In this document: piece after piece, positions 11,728-23,184 of the stretch
How positions within the stretch are numbered: the first letter of the stretch is position 1
Layout: the number at the start of each line of letters is the position of its first letter
Assembly (NCBI GenBank): GCA_002081555.1
Contig: MZNV01001923.1
Location: forward strand, 1 to 52,075
Source: Protostelium mycophagum
Taxonomy: Eukaryota; Evosea; Variosea; Protosteliida; Protosteliaceae
Direction of reading: 5' to 3'
Length of the DNA: 52,075 nt
The notes under the pieces: generated by a model
The model's input: the letters and a program-made list of their open reading frames with translations, nothing else
What the model was told of the DNA's origin: nothing
Databases searched by the model: none
Translations under genes and position numbers: made by a program

Positions 11728-13368
11728 TTATATTGTCTTTGAGTCAATCAGATCCTCCAAAAGAATCAACTTCGTATGGCTGATGACGTCATGCTTTGAC
11801 AACTGCAACTCAACACTCGTTGGAGTTGGTGTCAGCCCCACGGCGTGACAAAGGAAGCTCATCGGACCGAAGTTGATGTGGTGTGGGGTGTGTTCTTTCA
11901 GTATCTTCTTCGCGTGAAAAGCGACACCCAACCCTGCTGCTGAGATCATAAACTTATCGTTTGACCCGTCTCCCATGGAGATGCACTGTCAAGTATTAAA
12001 TGGGTTAAATGGGTGTTTGGCCAAATCTGAACGTCTTTACCTCAGAGAGTGAGATGTTTAATTTCGCACAAAGTGCCTCCAAAACTTTCAATTTCATTTT
12101 GCCATCTACAACGGGGGGCAATGACTTTCCAGTGAGTTTTCCGTCAGATACCTTTTCGCGTTAGAATGAAACTCTTCGAGATAAAAACAAATTTACTTTT
12201 AAAATCCCAATTCTTTTTGTGGCAAATAATTTTCGAATTTTCTGCAAGAATAGACCGGAAATTTCTAGTCATGTTCACATGACTTTATATTTGATTATAT
12301 AAAATCGCATAAAGGCATACCTCCAAGACGTTGGCGAATGCATAATCAAAACCTAATCGTGCAGCAATTCTGTCGGTGAAAAAAGTGAACCCTCCTGATA
12401 CCATTGCCGTCTTCATGCTGAGATACTCAACGAGATTTCATCAAAATGGGATGTCTCACCCTTGATCTTTGAATGTCTTTATCAGCGATGCCACGCCCTT
12501 CTTTAATAATAAACGGGAAAACACCTAAATGTGTGAGGAGAATTGTTTGAGATGTAATTCACTTGTGTGCAAATTTAATTGAGTAAACTGTATATATAAA
12601 CGTGAAAATTGTTTTTACCTCCTCCAATTTAGATTCTGATAGTCCTTCCACGAGGACGAGTCTTTCTCTCAATGCCACTGTGAAATCCCAATCTACAATT
12701 CTTTGAGTTTGCATTCACAAGATGATTACGTTAAAAGATCAATGTACATTATTTATTTTTTCTCACAAAAATGAGATAATATACTAGAATTTGTAGCGCA
12801 GATACCAGCGATAATGAAGATTGTATTTGGATGAATAATGGATCACCTTCTTCCATGGCTTTCTTTGTGAGCAGAGCTACTTTATCAACGACACCCGCTT
12901 CTCTCGCAACCTCGTCTATACACTCCGCATCCAGCAATGTTCCATCGACATCCTGCTCTTATCAGCAATGTAACACTGATTAATTGTTACAAATATGGCC
13001 AATTTGTACTGTTTATCTTCTGGCAGAAGTAAATAGTCGATCTCGTTCTGCTTAGGGTAAATAGATGAATCCAAAAGACACATCACCTTCCCAATGTTTG
13101 AGATCATCGTTTCGCGAACCTGCTCTTCTGATTTTCCATGTACACCCAATCGATAACAAGGATGTCCATCAACAGGTTGTAGTTCGAACTTGGAACATCA
13201 ATCACTGATCCTGATCTCCAATAGATGTGTCACCTCTTGTGCTTGGCCTAATTGTGACTTCACAGAAGAAAGAAAGTTCCTCTCAACTGATTCATTTTGC
13301 GCTGTTCTGAGGGGAAAACAAACATACACGTTCTGAATTGATGTTATTGTGGTCACTGTTGTTGTCAT
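11728..13368 (-). CDS. serB: phosphoserine phosphatase
   Basis: Last step of serine synthesis: phosphoserine plus water gives serine and phosphate (HAD family, cytosolic). Reading right to left, the chain shows an N-terminal regulatory region of about 120 residues, then the HAD nucleophile motif DVDGTLLDAECIDEVAREAG (first Asp is the nucleophile), DFTVALRERLVLVEGLSESK, the substrate/phosphate motif TAMVSGGFTFF, and the magnesium-binding MGDGSNDKFMISAAGLGVAF followed by HAKKILKEH. This matches SerB motif for motif. Stop at 11728-11730. The start is taken as the ATG at 13366-13368 (MTTTVTTITS); an upstream in-frame ATG at 13428 would add 20 residues. About seven introns. It is divergent from the NEP1 gene. 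Confidence 0.9.
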
Positions 13369-13462
13369 GATGTTCTGCTGCAGAAAAGAGGGAATATTAT
13401 TACGAGAAACTACAACGCCAAATCGCAATCGGAAAATGGGCAGAAGATCGCTTTCTTAAATC
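13369..13462. promoter_or_regulatory. short divergent promoter between serB and NEP1
   Basis: Only 94 bp separate the two divergent starts (34 bp if serB uses its upstream ATG). It must carry both transcription starts or lie within the 5' UTRs. No TATA-like box is obvious. Confidence 0.45.
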
Positions 13463-14757
13463 ATGGCGGGAGGACAAGGTTCTAAGAGAAGAAAGACAGA
13501 GATAAAGAGCAGCATAAATGAGAAGCCAGCTGCTGTCCCTGAATCGGTCAACGCCTCAGCTTCTGTGTCAATGATCAAAATAGAAGCTAAAGAGGAGGAG
13601 GAAGAAGAAGAGCAGAATGTGGTTGATACCAATAGTGAGGTCGCCAAGACCCTTAAAGCCGGAGAGAAGAAATTGATCGTGATCTTGGATGGATGTCATT
13701 TAGAGACTGTCAAAGTGAAGGACGACTACCAATTATTGAACAGTGATGATCACGGACACATCATCAAGAAGAGAAAGAAGGAAGATGGTGATGCCAGACC
13801 TGACATCACTCACCAGGTATGTACATTTTCCGTCTCTTGAAATGACCTTTGCAGTGTCTGATGACTCTCTTGGACAGTCCTTTGAACAAAGCCGGATATC
13901 TCCAGATCTTCATACAGACACATTCCAACATCCTCATAGAAGTGGGTGGATGTCGCATGGTTACAATGCATTGACCATTCACAGATCAACCCCACTCTGC
14001 GTATTCCAAGAACTTTCAAGAGATTTTCTGGCCTCATGGGTAAGTCCATTCTTCACATCTCAACATTCTGAAATGTTCAGTCGAACTCCTTCACAAGTAC
14101 AGAATCAGAGCCGCAAGTGGTGGTCTCCGTCTCATGAAGGTATTCTATATCTTCCATTGTGAAAATGACCCGCCAGGTCATTAAGAACCCCGTGACACAA
14201 TATTTCCCCGCTGGAACCAGAAGGATCGGCCTCGAGGGAGGACAAGATAAATTGGTCCCCATAGACGATTACGTGAAGGCTAATTTTGGATCTGAGCCCG
14301 TCGTCTTCGTGGTGGGTGGATTCTCTCACGGTAAGATTTTCATTTGAATTGTAGAAGCAACTCTTCGACCACAAGGGAGAATATATAGATAACAGATATT
14401 GCCTTTTGTACATCAATATTTCCTCATCTAAATTATGCCAACAGTATTTGTGATGCTGCAATAAAAATATTTTGTCAGATAATTTGACAACTAGTCCATC
14501 TCAGAGAATTGAAAGATAAAGAAGGTGTGGCAAAACACACTTCTCTTCTAAAACTATACCTGAAATTCTCATGCGATGAAGGAAGTAACATAGATCAGGT
14601 GACATCAAGACACCTTACGTAGAAGAGACTGTCTCAATCTCCAACTACTCACTCAGTGCTTCTGTCACTTGCGGTAAGAACACGTGAATTAATGAGATGA
14701 TGACGCGGTACAGGGAAGATCACAGGAGCTTTCGAGAAGTTATGGAATGTCCTGTAA
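13463..14757 (+). CDS. EMG1: 18S rRNA pseudouridine N1-methyltransferase NEP1/EMG1
   Basis: SPOUT methyltransferase of the small-subunit processome that methylates pseudouridine in 18S rRNA; nucleolar. The Lys/Glu-rich N-terminus ([13 protein letters not shown]) is followed by [62 protein letters not shown] across a 43-nt intron, [48 protein letters not shown], and [20 protein letters not shown], ending EKLWNVL and TAA at 14755-14757. All family blocks are present and in order. Four introns are 40-60 nt; one of about 270 nt (14331-14598) separates the FSHG and DIKTPYVEE exons. Confidence 0.93.
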
Positions 14758-14836
14758 TTGCCATAAAATTCAAATTTTTCGAGGAAAGGGAAATCATCAT
14801 ACAAAATGAATCATTTTATATTTACATTATTTACAA

Positions 14837-15292
14837 TTAAGAGCTGTGATCGTGAGCATCGAGCTGTGGTTTTATCCATCTGTTTCTTGATCAGTACTAA
14901 TCGAAAAGCTACTCTCACCTGTACCACATATAACACATCAGACACCAGGCAGCACCAACCCAGAGTGCAGTGCTGAGGACACCGATAGAGAAACCAGATA
15001 CTCCCTCTCTACCGATTACATTCCAACTCAATAATCTCGTCATAGCCACAGCTGGTGTATTGAAGAGATGGAATCGTATCACTAAAGAACTTTAATTTGG
15101 AAGACAGTGGATACCTACAATAGTGGAAGGGATCCTCTTGTTTCTGTAAATAAGGAGAGATTGTAGTTTCATTTTGCGTGATATGAAGGGTTTCTACAGG
15201 CAATGGAAATGATGAACATCCTGAAAGTCGTTATTTAGTTAAGATCGTTACGTTCACTTACGACAACGTGGTCTTTCCTCTACTTCAGGCAT
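14837..15292 (-). CDS. small single-pass membrane protein, unknown
   Basis: Four exons join to about 113 residues. It starts MPEVEERPRCR at 15290-15292, continues FPLPVETLHITQNETTISP and DPFHYLIRFHLFNTPAVAM, then has one membrane segment (GFSIGVLSTALWVGAAWCLM) and a short polar tail IKPQLDAHDHSS. Introns: GTAAGT near 15260, GTAGGT near 15112, GTGAGA near 14920. The small size, single transmembrane helix and charged ends resemble accessory subunits of mitochondrial inner-membrane complexes, but no family is recognised. It is convergent with NEP1, with 79 bp between the stops. Confidence 0.55.
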
Positions 15293-16261
15293 CTTGATGT
15301 TGATTTAAACAGTCTTCTCAAAAATAAGAGATCCGCAAAAATGCTACCGTTGTAGTTGCATTAATTTCAGCAAGAGGACTTTTTCTCCACCTCAAAATAT
15401 TTGATGCTCATACTTATGTACTAAGATGGTGGTGGTTGTATGACATCAAGTTCACCCTTATGCACCAGTCCATCATAGTTATCAATTGTTGTCTATGAAT
15501 TGTAATTTATAAGGAATAATATTTGGGTGTGATGATTAAAAAATAATGTTGACGACGCAACGTCACATTGTGATGACATGCTCAATTATATCTAGAATTT
15601 CATCATGTCTTGACATCACAAAGTAGACATATTGCATTGCAATTACACTGCTTTGCAGCATCTGCAAGAGACCCAAGATGTCCCAAATAAACATATACTC
15701 ATAACTTTTTTAAATGGCAACTTTAGGAAAAAGACGTTTGAATGTTGCAAAAAGACATTCAAACATCCCCTAAGTATAAAAAAATATAGAAAAGTGTTTT
15801 TTTTGGGAAAAACTTGTAACACCAACTTGGGGGAAAAGACATTTGAATGTTGCAAAAAGAAGTTTAAACATCCCCCAAGTATTGAAAAAAACATATAAAA
15901 AAGTGTCTTTTGGGGGGAAAAACTTGAAAATTTTGAATCTTGCCAGACCAGCAACATGAAATTTAATAAAACATCTTTTTTCCCAGTCAGTGTTCTTATC
16001 TTTTATTATGCCTTTATAACAAATATATCTCATGAGATATTACACATATAACTCTTAATTCTAATGTTCCTAATATTAAATCTGTTGTTTATTTCAAACT
16101 ATGCACAACATTGTTTAGAACTTATAAAATGAGGCTTTCTAATGAGTAAATCAATTGATTCTATCATCATGACAACAAAGCCACTGATTCATTCAATAGA
16201 ATAGTGGCTCTTAAGCTTTGAATTTTCCAGCATTTGTCACACCTGGTTGTGTCAACAAGGA
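15293..16261. other. AT-rich intergenic spacer
   Basis: A 969-bp gap with no gene found on either strand. It holds the tandem duplication listed separately and several purine-rich runs. It probably contains the 5' flank of the small membrane protein and the 3' end of the ankyrin-SH2 gene. Confidence 0.6.
15729..15936. repeat. imperfect tandem duplication, period about 105 bp
   Basis: A block starting with GAAAAAGACGTTTGAATG is repeated 105 bp later (AAGAC at 15731 and again at 15836) with about 80-85% identity. Within the first copy GTTTGAATG (15736-15744) and CATTCAAAC (15756-15764) form a perfect 9-bp stem with an 11-nt loop. In the second copy this stem has decayed. No terminal target-site duplication is seen. 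Confidence 0.8.
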
Positions 16262-19200
16262 TCATCTGTTTTTAACAATAAAATCGCAGGGCCACAATGA
16301 TCGATCACTCCATCCATCATGCATGATGGCGTGACAATCAAAACAAATGTCTTTCTGAATAATGACATCACCTCTTCTCAAGACTTGTTGGTACTGTATA
16401 CTCTCGCTGAACTCCTTCAGACTGGAGAACTTATGCGGCGGAAAGATAAACTTCTTTGTGGAAGGTGACCAAGTGATCACAAAGTTTTCGATTTGCTTCT
16501 TTGCCACACTCTTGTTCAGATTTAATACGAAACCCCCTGTTGTAGATGAGGAATTTCTGGTGAAAGACAGATGAAATTTCGTTGAAAGATGGGTGAAAAT
16601 TCGTTGAAAAACGGATGAAATTTCGAAGAAATTTCGAAGAAATTCACCTTGATTTAGTCGTGATTCACTAAAACGGAAGAGATACCCTCCTTCTACATTC
16701 TTGAGTAATCTTCCGATCTCTTCATTTGAGATAAATCCGTGGAAATGCCTATCTACAATCAGAAATTCAGGCGGGAAAATTCGAATTCAAATCTACCCGA
16801 AAGAGTAACATTGATATACCCTCATGACACATTCTTCAACTGGCCCAAAGCACCTCAAAAATACTCCAAACTCTTTCACTCCGATTATCCCCCTATCCTT
16901 TGCAGCGTTTTCTGTTAAACAGTAAACTCTTCTTCAAAAAAAATTATTTTTTATCAAGTTTAAAATATTTTAAATTCTATTTATAGAGTGTGGACTTACT
17001 GAAAAAGTCCCTCATTCCGACCGCTGCGATGGTCAAGTGTTCTTTATTCTGTGAATAATTTTCACACAAAAACTCCACTAAAGCATCTCTTGAGGGGGCA
17101 GCTCCGGGGTACTACATTTTTCAGCGAAAGATCTGGTTATTTTCTCTGAAAATCACGGAAATTTCACTCACATTTCGCGCCCACCAGTCTGTCGCGTATT
17201 GGAACACGCCGTCATCGTTAATATCCTCCTTGTTTTCGCTGCTATTTTTAGAACTGACAGAGTTTGTGGGGGTCGTCGACATTTGTGTGGCGGAGAAGCC
17301 GTCGACCTGTCAGATGTCAAAGGCTGTTGACAGGTGTCAAGAACACTCTACCTGTATCAGGATGGTAGACTCGGGGTAGATTCTGGCAGTTTTCATGGAA
17401 TTTTCTTGGTGTGGTTCCACTGGCATAGCTAAAGATATCATCTCCTGATATCTTATATGTTTTTGGTGCCAAAAACACGTTTTATGGAACTCCATATCCT
17501 TCTTCGCAGAGATGGATTTTTCGCGGCAAGGCCGCAAGTAGACTCCGAATACACCTCGACAACCCCAACTTGTCTTGTACAATGACGTCATGTTACGTCA
17601 TCACTCACCTAAGGATTGAAACCAAAACCTGAATTTATTCCCGAGGACTGTGAGGTTCTTTCTGTCTGCGGCGATAATAAGTCGAAGTTGTGAGAGCGTC
17701 GCGTTTTTATCGCATTGTACTTCCATCTTCCACGGTGGTGCCGGCATACCTACTCACCATCACATTTCCCCACGAAATTTCCGCGAAATTTCGGACGATC
17801 TTTGGTAATTACCCTTGGGAATGATTGTGTATCGGGTGAGGTTTTGGGTCTCCTCTTCCGTCTCTACTTCAGTGTCTTCATCTTCTGTGGATGTATCTAC
17901 AACGAGTCAAAAATTTCACTTGAAAAATCCGAGAAATCTCACCCTCTTCGGCAGAATAAGGGTCTTCGTTTATCGCTTTAGGTTGGAATTTCTTCACACT
18001 ACAACGATCACGAAATTTCCTCGGAATTTTACGAGATTTTGTTCCTGGAACACTTACCTGCCTGGCTCATCATTCACGGGAGGTAACGCGAAACCTGACG
18101 CGATTCTTAACGTGTCGATGTACAGTGGATCCGATTCCTTGATGGTTCAGCATCATTTGGACATCTACAACGCACCTTGGGGGTTTCGGCGGAGGGTTTT
18201 ATCTGGGGAGGGGGGAGGGACACGCGTATGATGTCATCGTTAGAATCTGTAGATTGAAGTGTAAATGATCTCCCAGATCTCGAAAGTCCTCTACTATTGC
18301 TCAAGTCTGTCTACAATCAGCCAAAAAATACTGAAGAGGTCGTGAGGAATTCTACAGAGCAGCTCGCCGCACATTCTTTCTGAGATATCTTAACAGTCTT
18401 TGTCATGACAAAAAATTATATAATAATTCAGAAATTAATTAAAAAATATACCCGAGTCGCCGTCGACAGAGTATGACTTTTCTCTGGCGGTATGTCCTCT
18501 CTCATACTCCTTTCTCTTGTCCGTCTTTGTAGATGGTGGATTCTGTCCCGTTGTAGACGTACGTAAATCGCCCTCACCCGTTATAGGCGAAGGGAGGGGG
18601 GAGGGTGTGGAGAGTGACGATTTGAACTCTTCGGTGGCGGGTTGTAGATCCAAGGGACTTTTTCCGAAAAAATTTCTGAGCAGAGGCTTCGCGCCTTTTG
18701 CTTTCAACAACTAGATCTTTTTAAATTTTGAATTCAGAAAGAAATAACGGTAAAACCCAGGAAAACCTCGCTCAAAATATGATGCAAAAAACTTACTTGT
18801 GCGGATTGTAGATGGCCAGAATTAACTGCGTAATGGAGTGGTGTGTTCCCAGAACAATCTACACGCCGAAGATGATGCGACAGATTTGTGGATTTACAAT
18901 ATGTCATGACTACATCTAATTGCTCTACGATGGTGTCACTATGACAAGATTTGTATTTGAGATATCTCGATGAGAACACCGAGAAAAAATACGATGTCGT
19001 ATTACCATATCCTGAGTGTGCGGCCCAATGGAAAATTCCGCGAGATTTCTTGTCGAACGCTTCGAAAGGGTCCGCTCCCACCGCTTTGAAATCCTCAATC
19101 AATTTCTTGATTATTTTGTATCTACAACCAGCCATAAGTGCCAGATGCAGAGCCGTCATCCCATTACTGTCCCGTTTGTTCGGGTCATTATTGACATCTG

Positions 19201-20643
19201 ACAGCATCTGACACATGTCAGTTCCTCGACTTTTCCTTGAAATTTACTGACCCAGATGATGTCATCATTTCCCGCCAAAACTGCCAGCATGAGGGGTGTC
19301 ATGCCCGTGTCATTTGTACAATCTGTATCCGCCCCCGACTGTATTAGAAACCAAACACAATCAGGTGATCCGCTTCTCACGGCGGCAAAAATCCCGGTCT
19401 CTCCGAGAAATTTCTCGGAATTGATGTCGATCCCTGAAGCAACTACCGTCTAGTTGTAGATGAGATGATGATCTACAACGAGAGAAATAAATATTGAGGT
19501 AAGGTTATCAAAGAAAAATCGTCTTCGCCACGAAATCTTCTCCATTCACGCAACCCGTCGAAATATTGTCTCGCTATCGTACCGCTCATCTTCACGGTTC
19601 TTAACGCATCCACTGAGATCTCACCTTGATGGACTTCACATCTCCCCTCTTACAAACGTGATAGAAATATTCCATGTCATTTTCTACTGCTCATCAATTC
19701 GAGGAATTTTCTGAAATTTTAATTTACCGTCTACAACGACTGGATGATAAAAAAATTTGTCCTTTGCGCCGATCATGTACATCCCGGGTCTTCCACTCTC
19801 TACACTTCCTCTGTAGATGGCCGAACTGACCCTTCGGGTCTCCAATGGTGATGTGGGTGCTGAGGCAAAATGTCCTCCAATTTTCAGCTTGTCGTAAGGG
19901 GCAGGGTAGGATGACATTTTGAATGTGTTCTCTGCATGGGTGAATTTTCGTGGAAAATTCAAGTTGTAGACCTTGAAATTCTGAAAATGGCTGAGTGTAG
20001 ATCGTGAGGAGTTCTTTTCCGTTTGTTGATAATCTGTCAGGATATAACATCATGATGACGTCATCTGACAGGTGTCAGAATTCAACCTTGACACTCAAGA
20101 CAAGACCTGAGGTCCTTCCTTCTGTGAGAGTGCACATCTTTAGAATCTTCTGGCACAATATTTTCGGCGGGAAGAACATTCTGTCGATTAATGTGAATGA
20201 AAAATAAAACTGATCTCCTGGATGTATTATGAGAATGAGTATCATATCTTTTGTGAAAATTTACCTGGCTTTCCTTTATTCTGAGAGACTTTGATGTTAA
20301 AAATGTAAGAGAGAAAACCATTATGATTTGTAAGATCTCTATCCACTTCTGCCACACTCCCATCTAAATCAAAAGAAACGGATGGATGTATCGTCTGAGT
20401 GATTGGATTGAGTGGTGTGCACAAAATCAAGTGACTAGAAGCCCATTGTGAGAGGTTATTGCTGACTATTGCTGTCGTCTGATCGGTGTGATTGCCACTG
20501 GATTGACGTGAGTACCATGATGCATTTTCCTCTTCTCACAGATTGTATTGGACAACGAATTTCACAGGTGATCCGATCGTGAGTGATGCGGGCTGATCAC
20601 CCACAAAACTCAGCAGTCCCGAGTCATTTGTTTGTGTTTGCAT
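16262..20643 (-). CDS. ankyrin-repeat and SH2-domain protein
   Basis: Start MQTQTNDSGLLSFVGD at 20641-20643, stop TGA at 16262. Order: an N-terminal half of beta-rich character without clear family (ASLTIGSPVKFVVQYN, PSVSFDLDGSVAEVDRDL, LTEGRTSGLVLSVK); about five ankyrin repeats (19380-18640: TGMTPLMLAVLAGNDDIIW, NGMTALHLALMAGC, GNTPLHYAVNSGHLQSAQ); a polar Ser/Thr/Pro linker; a helical region with EFGVFLRCFGPVEECVMRVY; then an SH2 domain: HFHGFISNEEIGRLL, YLFRFSES with the phosphotyrosine-binding Arg, and GGFVLNLNKSVAKKQIENFV. The helical segment directly before SH2 resembles the STAT/CBL linker-SH2 arrangement. No kinase domain is seen, unlike the ankyrin-linked SHK kinases. A phosphotyrosine-reading adaptor or transcription factor is inferred. 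Introns include a long one near 17,330-17,700 with a GC dyad. Confidence 0.7.
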
Positions 20644-20730
20644 TTTGTTGATTCGCGAGAAATTGAAATTAAGACCTCGTTGTAGATTAATAACCATTTT
20701 TAGACACTAATCCCACAACCATCATACAAC
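20644..20730. promoter_or_regulatory. short divergent promoter, ankyrin-SH2 / RBJ
   Basis: Only 87 bp lie between the two start codons. The gap contains one GTTGTAGATT copy, the motif that is otherwise concentrated in introns. Confidence 0.4.
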
Positions 20731-21832
20731 ATGATCACGTCAGACCCGGAACCACAATCGCCTCAACAGCTTCAGTCTCCAAAACAATCACCAAAGGTGT
20801 CAGAGGATGTCGCTGCGGTTCCAACACCGAGATCGGCAAGACCCGTCTCTGCTGTGGCAGACAGAGCATCAAGAGTCAATTCTGCTGGTAGTGAAAATTC
20901 AAAAAAGTTCACGTGGAAGGTGCAGAGGCCTCCTATGACAAAATGGGCAGCGCAATTACCAGGTATGAAGGTGTTGGAGTGGAAGGGCTGATGAGATCAG
21001 ATTTCACGAGGATGAAGATCGTGTCTTTGGGAGGTGCTGGTGTTGGAAAGAGTTGCCTCATCAAGAGGTATTGCGAAGAGCGTGTAAGTCTCTTCTTATC
21101 GCAACAAAAAGACAGCTTAATTCTTCATGTACACAATTTGTTCTGAGCATTTAAACGTCTAGAAATTGATGTCTGTAGTTTGTAACGAAATATATTAGCA
21201 CGATAGGAGTGGACTACGGTGTCAAGCAGATTAATTTGAATGGACGTGATATCAAAGTTGATTTCTGGGACCTTGCTGGTGCACAAGACTTTGCCGAAGT
21301 CAGAAACGAATTTTACAAGGAAACCCTCGGGGTGAGTACAGAGGCGGTGGGACGTCTACAACACTCTGACAGATGACAGGTGATCTTGGTGTACGATATG
21401 AATTCTAGGAAAACATTTGAGCAATTGGACTTCTTGCTGCGAGAGTCGGAGCGTTTCGGATGTGTGAAGCCATCCATTGTTTTGTTTGCAAATAAGGTGG
21501 ATTTTTGTCAAAATTCAATTTTTGGCCTCATGCTTGGTCAAATGACTGTACAAAATGTTTAATGTGTGGCTTTGCCCCTTAATGGACCTCACTGCCTCCA
21601 TCGAGATGTTGCAGCATTAATCTCTGATGGTGAAAGACATTGCACACAATGTGACTGGTTGCAGTTAGACTTGAAGAAGAGGACGATTTCAGAAAAAGAA
21701 GGCAGAGACTGGGCCGCCAGCAGGAACATACCCTACTTTGAGACGAGCGCCGCGACAAATTCTGGTGTGAAAGAGGCCTTCGAGGCGTTGTTCAGAACAG
21801 TTTTAGAGAATTTGCATGAGAGTGAGCAGTAA
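20731..21832 (+). CDS. RBJ (DNAJC27)-type Ras-like small GTPase without J domain
   Basis: Five exons, about 245 residues. A Ser/Pro/Gln-rich extension of about 75 residues precedes the G domain: P-loop GGAGVGKSC, KRYCEERFVTKYISTIGVDY (switch I), WDLAGAQDF (switch II, where DxxG is kept but the usual catalytic Gln is Ala-Gln shifted), EVRNEFYKETLGVILVYD, ANKLD (NKxD box) and ETSAATNSG. KRYCExRFVxKYxxTIG and EVRNEFYK are RBJ signatures. It ends LENLHESEQ with TAA at 21830-21832, straight after the G domain, so the DnaJ domain of animal DNAJC27 is absent. There is no C-terminal prenylation cysteine. Introns: 38 nt (20963-21000), 95, 48 and 168 nt (21497-21664); the last carries a GGCTTTGCC dyad. 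Confidence 0.85.
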
Positions 21833-22017
21833 ATTCCAAAGACGGACCTGTACAGTAAAGTTGGTCGAAGCGTGTCTGTATATTTTATTTTGAGTTGGAG
21901 TTGATCCATTCCAGCCCGAAATTGTAACTCTCAGAAAAGATGCACACAAGACAAGATGAGCGTCAAAATATCGCGATAGCCCGGATTTAGACCAAGGAAA
22001 GTAGGATCTGATGTTAG

Positions 22018-22043
22018 GAGAAGTAATCACGTGATTACTTCTC
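22018..22043. repeat. perfect 26-bp palindrome between convergent genes
   Basis: Thirteen bases, GAGAAGTAATCAC, are followed at once by their exact reverse complement, with CACGTG at the centre. It lies in the 389-bp gap between the RBJ stop (21832) and the TMEM258 stop (22222), two convergent genes, so a shared 3'-end or transcription barrier role is possible. The rest of that gap holds no gene that I can see. Confidence 0.85.
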
Positions 22044-22221
22044 TCTGGCCATCCACTGCTTGGCTAAATGACACAAGATGTCTTTGCCTTTAACTCAGCC
22101 AAGTACACGATAATGAATCGCCTCTTCCGAATTGTTGTGATGATCGACATCGGGCACGAAACATATTCGATGTAGGCAAAGAAATAAAATAAATCCATAC
22201 TTTTCTTTCATTCTTGATTCC

Positions 22222-22578
22222 TCAAACGTATACACCGGTCCACAACAGTAAGAAAAGAGTTCCTAAGCCAAGGAAAACGGAGGCAGCAGAAGCGAGTGTT
22301 AATTCTCTGAACAAGTTCTTCTTGCCCTCGGTGGTGACCTCGTATCTGACTCGGCGTCAAATGGTGATCGAAAAGAAATACTGATCATAATTACGCTCAC
22401 ATGATGAAGAGACTGAAGAAGAAGAGTCCTGCCAAACTCAAGAAAAGGGTGAGTGTGGGGTATAGTGCATGACTAACCGGGCTGACATATGCATACAGAG
22501 AGCTCTGTAATTAGCATCAGTTCGTATTCAGATACCTCAACCTTTCGTGACCTAACGAAGAACAACAAGACTCACCAT
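22222..22578 (-). CDS. TMEM258: oligosaccharyltransferase subunit TMEM258/OST5
   Basis: Small two-pass subunit of the ER oligosaccharyltransferase that transfers the N-glycan to nascent proteins. Three exons give 76 residues: an ATG-only first exon (22576-22578) followed by GTGAGT, then SSLYAYVSPVSHALYPTLTL, a first membrane helix (FLSLAGLFFFSLFII), YEVTTEGKKNLFRELTLASA, and a second helix ending GLGTLFLLLWTGVYV. Family signatures (P-x5-P near the N-terminus, YEVT, KxLxxxLxAS, FLLLWxGxYV at the end) all match, and human TMEM258 is about the same length (79). The join between exons 2 and 3 (FII|YEVT) uses the CAG acceptor near 22,368. Confidence 0.9.
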
Positions 22579-22612
22579 TTTGAGTGATGTATTTAATGGA
22601 GATCGAAGATGG

Positions 22613-22722
22613 GACGTGGCCTGAAATCCGGTTCATTGTAGTTCGTCAGTTGAAAAATTTGTGCGAAATATAGATTTTCCCGCGCTTTTTGACCCTCTCA
22701 AATTTGCAGAAATCACGAAGCA
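22613..22722. repeat. direct repeat copy 1
   Basis: Begins GACGTGGCCTGAAATC and ends near AAATCACGAAG; about 90% identical to the block at 23185-23303. Includes GTTCATTGTAGTTCGTCAG and the CCCGCGCTTTTTGACC element. Confidence 0.85.
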
Positions 22723-23184
22723 GTGGAAAAGACTACAACAGCTTTTCGTGATAGTTCGACCGTTATGGTATGCCCACGATTTAGGTTATATGGCGCATTG
22801 TAGATTGCCAGAGAACCCAAGGCAACAGGTTAGATGGTCATGAGTTGAAATGATAAAAAACTCACCACTCTAAAGGAATAAGGACCACGATTAAAGGTCC
22901 CTCCTCAATAGACCAGCACACAAAGATTCGATTATAATTGTATTGGATGTTAACGTTTTATGGGTCTCTTGTCTCTCAATATCACCGCAGTGTGTTGGCA
23001 ACACATTCTTCTGGTTTCTATTCGTCTAAATATTCAGTTTGATCATATTAAAATTTTGCCACACACGATTTATAAGTCAGTTCTGATAAAATGACATAGC
23101 ACCAATTTCTGATGTAAAGACATTGCAGATAAATGAATGCGACGTTTTGTTTGATGGAGAACTATCTCAGAAAAAGAAGTCGGA

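Noticed and set aside
15549-15564. 16-mer TGTTGACGACGCAACG shared with about 51,969
   Set aside because: One 16-nt match within 52 kb has a chance probability of several tens of percent; no further similarity around it.
16262-20643. A kinase domain within the ankyrin-SH2 gene, as in SHK kinases
   Set aside because: No glycine loop, HRD or DFG motif is found in any of its exons.
21566-21660. Coding-like frame MALPLNGPHCLHRDVAAL
   Set aside because: It lies inside the RBJ intron 21497-21664; joining ANK to LDLKKRTI restores the GTPase NKxD box.
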